Shown in pieces: positions 63,048 to 64,000 of a DNA stretch of 64,000 nt (positions are counted from its first letter, which is position 1; every line of letters starts with the position of its first letter). A program made the position numbers and the translations under genes. The notes under the pieces were generated by a model. It ran no database searches. It was not told the origin of the DNA and worked only from the letters and a program-made list of their open reading frames with translations. Location: the NCBI GenBank assembly GCA_030407085.1, contig CM059582.1:73901001-73965000 (forward strand). The letters run 5' to 3'. The stretch is from Trichopria drosophilae (lineage: Eukaryota; Arthropoda; Insecta; Hymenoptera; Diapriidae).

Positions 63048-64000
63048 GGTGCTCCAAATAAACCTCAATCACTGTGCGGTGGCCCAGGACCTGATGTTTC
63101 AACTAGTCAAGGAGGAGAAGGCCGATATCGTCGTCATCAGCGAGGCTTACCGGGACCTTTGTAAACCGAGCTGGGTGAAGGATTCCACCAGCAAGGCGGC
63201 CATCTGGGTGTGTGGGAATCTCCACATATCCAATAAGATGTCCGACCCCCTGCCCAGCTTCACGTGGGTGGAGGTGGCTGGTATAAGACTATACAGTTGC
63301 TACCTCCCTCCCAGTCTTACCATCGACGAGTTCCAAGGATCCCTGGAGGCCATCGTCGCCAGTGCAAGAACCTCCCGACTCCCGTTAGCGATCGGGGGGG
63401 GACTTCAATGCATGGGCGACGGAATGGGGTAGCGCGAAGACCAACCATCGAGGATATGCCCTCATTGAGGCCTTCTCGTTACTGGAGTTGGAGATTGCTA
63501 ACACGGGGGGAAAGCCGACCTACTCCAAGGCCGGCAAGTCCTCCGTAGTCGACCTGACCTTCGTCGACCCAAAATTAATGGGGGACGGGTTGGGCTGGAA
63601 AGTTAGCGACCGATACACGGGCAGTGACCATCAAGCCTTGGTGTACCAGCTCCAACTGACCGGCAGACCAGTAGGAAAGGTGCAGAGCGCAAGCAAAGAG
63701 AGATGGGCACCGGCCACCTTCGATCGGGAAATGTTCCTCTACAGCTTGGAACAGACGGAGGTGGAGGGAACAGCAGAGGAGAGAGCCCGATGCCTCTCCC
63801 GAGCCATAACAGCGGCTTGCGATGCCTCTATGGCCGTGAAGACAAATCCTCGCGGCCGACCCCCAGTTTACTGGTGGAACGAGGAAATCGCAAATATCCG
63901 CCGAGAGTGCCTTCGGGCTCGAAGGCTGCACCAGAGAGCAATCCATAAGCCCCGGTACTACCAACTGGCCGCGGACTATGAAAGAAAGAAAACGAGGCTC
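63040..64000 (+). pseudogene. R1-clade ORF2, endonuclease domain, frameshifted and partial
   Basis: ORF2 starts at ATG 63040 and overlaps the ORF1 stop by 8 bases (ATGGCTAA), as is common in this clade. The endonuclease motifs are in order: LQINLNHC, ADIVVISEAYR (catalytic Glu), YSCYLPPS, then IGGDFNAWATEWGS, SSVVDLTFVDP and YTGSDHQAL (catalytic Asp-His). The frame changes at a run of eight G (63394-63401); with seven G, GGDFNAW is read in frame and the ORF stays open to the window edge. This is either a real frameshift or a homopolymer call error. The linker before the reverse transcriptase (PPVYWWNEEIANIRREC) is visible; the reverse transcriptase lies beyond 64000. Confidence 0.9.

Larger units (their letters stand above)
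61507..64000 (+). mobile_element. R1-clade non-LTR retrotransposon, 5' part, runs off the right edge
   Basis: It has a short GC-rich 5' leader (about 61507-61653), a gag-like ORF1 with two CCHC zinc knuckles, and an ORF2 starting with an apurinic/apyrimidinic-type endonuclease. GC content and codon use are very different from the AT-rich surroundings, as expected for an insertion. It starts directly after an (AC)n tract, and the Mino group of the R1 clade is known for insertion in AC repeats. ORF1 has a frameshift and a stop and ORF2 has a frameshift, so this copy looks inactive unless some are base-calling errors. Reverse transcriptase and 3' end lie outside the window. Confidence 0.85.

Overview
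The window is nuclear DNA from an arthropod, most likely an insect. The evidence is a BEN-domain gene with a spliceosomal intron, a Penelope-like retroelement, a Chapaev-type DNA transposon, mariner-like remnants, a tRNA-derived SINE, an R1-clade non-LTR retrotransposon, and about 30 kb of AT-rich satellite. Order and species cannot be settled from the sequence; Hymenoptera is only a guess. Only one host gene is supported. Most other open frames are satellite, transposon remnants or shadows.

Layout. 1-4720: the 3' end of a BEN-domain gene on the + strand. It has an internal exon (13-214), a 2.77-kb intron holding a decayed antisense Penelope-like reverse transcriptase and a fold-back MITE, and a last exon (2988 to about 4730). 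The last exon finishes the BEN domain and then, across a run of nine A, meets a long ORF made of 83-residue charged repeats. 4820-6540: a tandem repeat of 101-114 bp and its degenerate margin. 6541-55995: one satellite array of 141-bp monomers, broken by two insertions. The first is a 3.6-kb Chapaev-like transposon (8042-11643; 4-bp target duplication; broken transposase). The second is a 15.6-kb almost perfect palindrome (15719-31319; 25-bp centre; 6-bp target duplication). 55996-56494: a minisatellite of about 31 copies of C15A that ends the satellite. 56495-61506: a mosaic of microsatellites, a SINE, a fold-back element and mariner-like remnants. 61507-64000: the 5' part of an R1-clade retrotransposon sitting directly after an (AC)n tract, with frameshifts and a stop, running off the right edge.

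The most unusual object is the giant palindrome. Its two 7.8-kb arms are inverted copies that, where I compared them, differ only by three small indels in simple-sequence tracts. Satellite on both sides runs in the same direction and the site is duplicated (TCCTTA), so it looks like an inserted unit and not a read-through artefact. Its length, AG...CT ends and 6-bp target duplication fit Polinton/Maverick-type integration, but I recognise no Polinton gene in it. A snap-back (inverted-duplication) derivative of a linear element is my preferred inference.

The satellite has a 282-bp dimer organisation and kilobase-scale higher-order duplications. Both insertions came after that amplification, because other copies of the same units show the empty sites. 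The 141-bp period is 47 codons, which explains the many short ORFs of the array; frameshifted and stop-containing monomers argue against a gene.
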